Part shown: in pieces, positions 5,508-6,483 of the stretch
Layout: each line of letters begins with the position of its first letter
Numbering within the stretch: position 1 is the first letter of the stretch
DNA from: Actinomycetota bacterium
Lineage (GTDB): Bacteria > Actinomycetota > Thermoleophilia > UBA2241
Direction: 5' to 3'
DNA length: 6,483 bases
Assembly (NCBI GenBank): GCA_003132645.1
Contig: PKYM01000106.1
Coordinates: 1 to 6,483 of the forward strand
Notes under the pieces: generated by a model
Database searches by the model: none
The model's input: the letters and a program-made list of their open reading frames with translations, nothing else
Told to the model about the DNA's origin: nothing
Made by a program: the position numbers and the translations under genes

Positions 5508-6476
5508 CAAACGCCGACCCCCGGACCGTCGCCTGTGCCCGGGGCGCCGAGTCCGATGGCTGTCGAGCTGCGCGGCTTGACCAAGCTCTACGGCCGTCAC
5601 GCCGCCCTGGATGGCGTCGATCTGACCGTGCCGGCCGGCGCGATCTTCGGCTTTCTCGGCCCCAACGGAGCCGGCAAGACCACTACGCTGCGCATCCTCG
5701 GTGGCCTCGCCCGGCCCAGCGCGGGCAGCGCCGCGGTGCTCGGCCACGACGTGCAGCGCGCGACCAACGAGGTCAGGTCGCAGGTAGGCTTCCTGCCCGA
5801 CGTGCCGGGCTTCTACCCGTGGATGACGGCGCCCGAGTTCCTGCGCTTCGCCGGCCGCCTGTTCGGCCTCGAGCCGCAGGCCCTCGAAGCCCGCGTCGCC
5901 GCCCTGCTCGACCTCGCCGGTCTGCGCGGCGTCGAGGCCCGCGTCGGCACCTTCTCGCGCGGCATGAAGCAGCGTCTGGGCGTCGCCCAGGCCCTGATCA
6001 ACGCCCCCCGGCTCCTGCTGCTCGACGAGCCCACGAGCGCGCTCGATCCGATCGGCCGCAAGGAGGTCCTCGACATGATCGCCGCCCTGGCCGGCCGCAC
6101 CACGGTGTTCTTTTCGACCCACATCCTGGCCGACGTGGAGCGCGTCTGCGACACGATCGCGATACTCGATCGGGGTCGCGTCGTGGAGCAGGCGTCGATC
6201 GACGAGCTCAAGCGTCGCCACGGACGCGGGCAGCGCCTGCTGGTCGAAGTCGACGACCCCACACGCCTCGCCCAGGCGCTCGTCTCGCTACCCTGGGTCG
6301 GTTTGATCGAACGCGACGGCGCCACCCTGCGCCTGACGGTGAGCGACCTGGTGGTAGCCGAACGGGAGCTGCCCGGCGTGATTGCCGCGACCGGCCTCGG
6401 GCTGCGCCGTCTCGAGGCCGATGAGGTGAGCCTCGAGGAGGTCTTCGTCGAGCTCGTCGGGGAGCACCGCTCGTGA
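5478..6476 (+). CDS. ABC transporter ATP-binding protein (ABC-2/DrrA-like exporter class)
   Basis: This nucleotide-binding subunit would power a membrane permease, probably encoded just downstream. In the 332-residue product: Walker A GPNGAGKT (61-68), Q-loop region GFLPDVPGFYPWMT with D108 where Gln is classical, signature FSRGMKQRL (159-167), Walker B LLLLDEP (179-185), D-loop SALD (187-190) and H-loop H215 (FFSTHI). A C-terminal accessory domain follows (about 245-332), ending SLEEVFVELVGE, typical of CcmA/DrrA/NatA-like ATPases. The GTG at 5478 is preferred: GGAG lies 5 nt upstream and the start overlaps the previous stop by GTGA. It adds a Pro/Ser-rich 26-residue leader. The ATG at 5556 (MAVELRGLTKLYG) gives a conventional N-terminus but only a weak GGGG at a long distance. 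Substrate unknown. Confidence 0.95.
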   Translation: MSGSISTAPPQTPTPGPSPVPGAPSPMAVELRGLTKLYGRHAALDGVDLTVPAGAIFGFLGPNGAGKTTTLRILGGLARPSAGSAAVLGHDVQRATNEVRSQVGFLPDVPGFYPWMTAPEFLRFAGRLFGLEPQALEARVAALLDLAGLRGVEARVGTFSRGMKQRLGVAQALINAPRLLLLDEPTSALDPIGRKEVLDMIAALAGRTTVFFSTHILADVERVCDTIAILDRGRVVEQASIDELKRRHGRGQRLLVEVDDPTRLAQALVSLPWVGLIERDGATLRLTVSDLVVAERELPGVIAATGLGLRRLEADEVSLEEVFVELVGEHRS

Positions 6477-6483
6477 GCGGTGC
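6464..6483. repeat. Perfect inverted repeat over the ABC stop / next-gene start
   Basis: GCACCGCTC (6464-6472) and GAGCGGTGC (6475-6483) are exact reverse complements separated by GT. In mRNA this would be an 8-bp stem with a CGUG loop holding the GTG start of the next gene. The ribosome-binding sequence GGGGAG (6459-6464) abuts its 5' side. It may extend beyond the window. Confidence 0.75.
6473..6483 (+). CDS. First codons of the next operon gene, probably the ABC permease (partial)
   Basis: GTG at 6473 overlaps the ABC ATPase stop as GTGA and is preceded by GGGGAG 8 nt upstream, the same arrangement as at the previous junction. Both genes begin GTGAGCGG (Met-Ser-Gly). Only three full codons are visible, so the product cannot be read. 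A permease is expected because an ATPase of this class lacks its own membrane domain and none is encoded upstream. Confidence 0.5.

Noticed and set aside
5415..6221. Minus-strand frame of 268 codons opposite the ABC ATPase
   Set aside because: It is antisense to conserved Walker A, signature and Walker B motifs, and the predicted product has no recognisable features.

Overview
This is a GC-rich (by eye about two-thirds G+C), gene-dense chromosomal stretch of housekeeping genes plus the start of a small membrane/transport operon. The order lepA(-), murJ(-), rpsT(+), holA(-) places lepA, rpsT and holA in the relative orientations I recall from Actinobacteria (for example lepA, rpsT and holA in Mycobacterium). 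Base composition, GTG starts, TANNNT-type -10 boxes and apparently leaderless starts fit the same phylum. murJ directly upstream of lepA is not the mycobacterial arrangement, so a deep actinobacterial lineage (Thermoleophilia-like) is my guess. That is inference, not proof.

Layout: 1-1743 holds lepA (elongation factor 4), cut by the left edge just before its C-terminus. 1744-1857 is a spacer with a 36/37-bp tandem repeat that begins at the murJ stop. 1858-3459 is murJ, the lipid II flippase. 3460-3632 is a divergent spacer with extended -10 promoters for murJ and rpsT. 3633-3899 is rpsT (ribosomal protein bS20), followed by a clear intrinsic terminator and a repeat-rich convergent spacer (3900-4108). 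4109-5095 is holA (DNA polymerase III delta subunit). A 20-bp divergent spacer with a symmetric extended -10 separates holA from a rightward operon. That operon contains a two-TM PLDc_N-domain protein (5116-5481), an ABC transporter ATPase (5478-6476) and the first codons of a further gene (from 6473, probably the permease). All its junctions are 4-nt GTGA overlaps.

The left part serves core processes: translation (LepA, bS20), cell-wall precursor export (MurJ) and clamp loading (HolA). The right part has the domain order of the Bacillus subtilis yxlE-yxlF-yxlG genes (PLDc_N protein, ABC ATPase, permease). It is probably an ABC-2-type exporter with a small membrane partner; its substrate cannot be read from the sequence.

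Three things stand out beyond the genes. (1) The 3' ends of four genes or their terminator (murJ, rpsT, holA, PLDc_N) are each followed by imperfect direct repeats of themselves; the copy after the PLDc_N gene is now coding sequence of the ABC ATPase. (2) Putative promoters share the extended -10 pattern TGYTANNNT, and in the holA/PLDc_N gap one 13-bp palindrome could serve both strands and give near-leaderless mRNAs each way. (3) A perfect inverted repeat lies over the last stop/start junction. I see no RNA genes, CRISPR arrays, insertion sequences or prophage genes, and no gene-free stretch longer than 300 bases.
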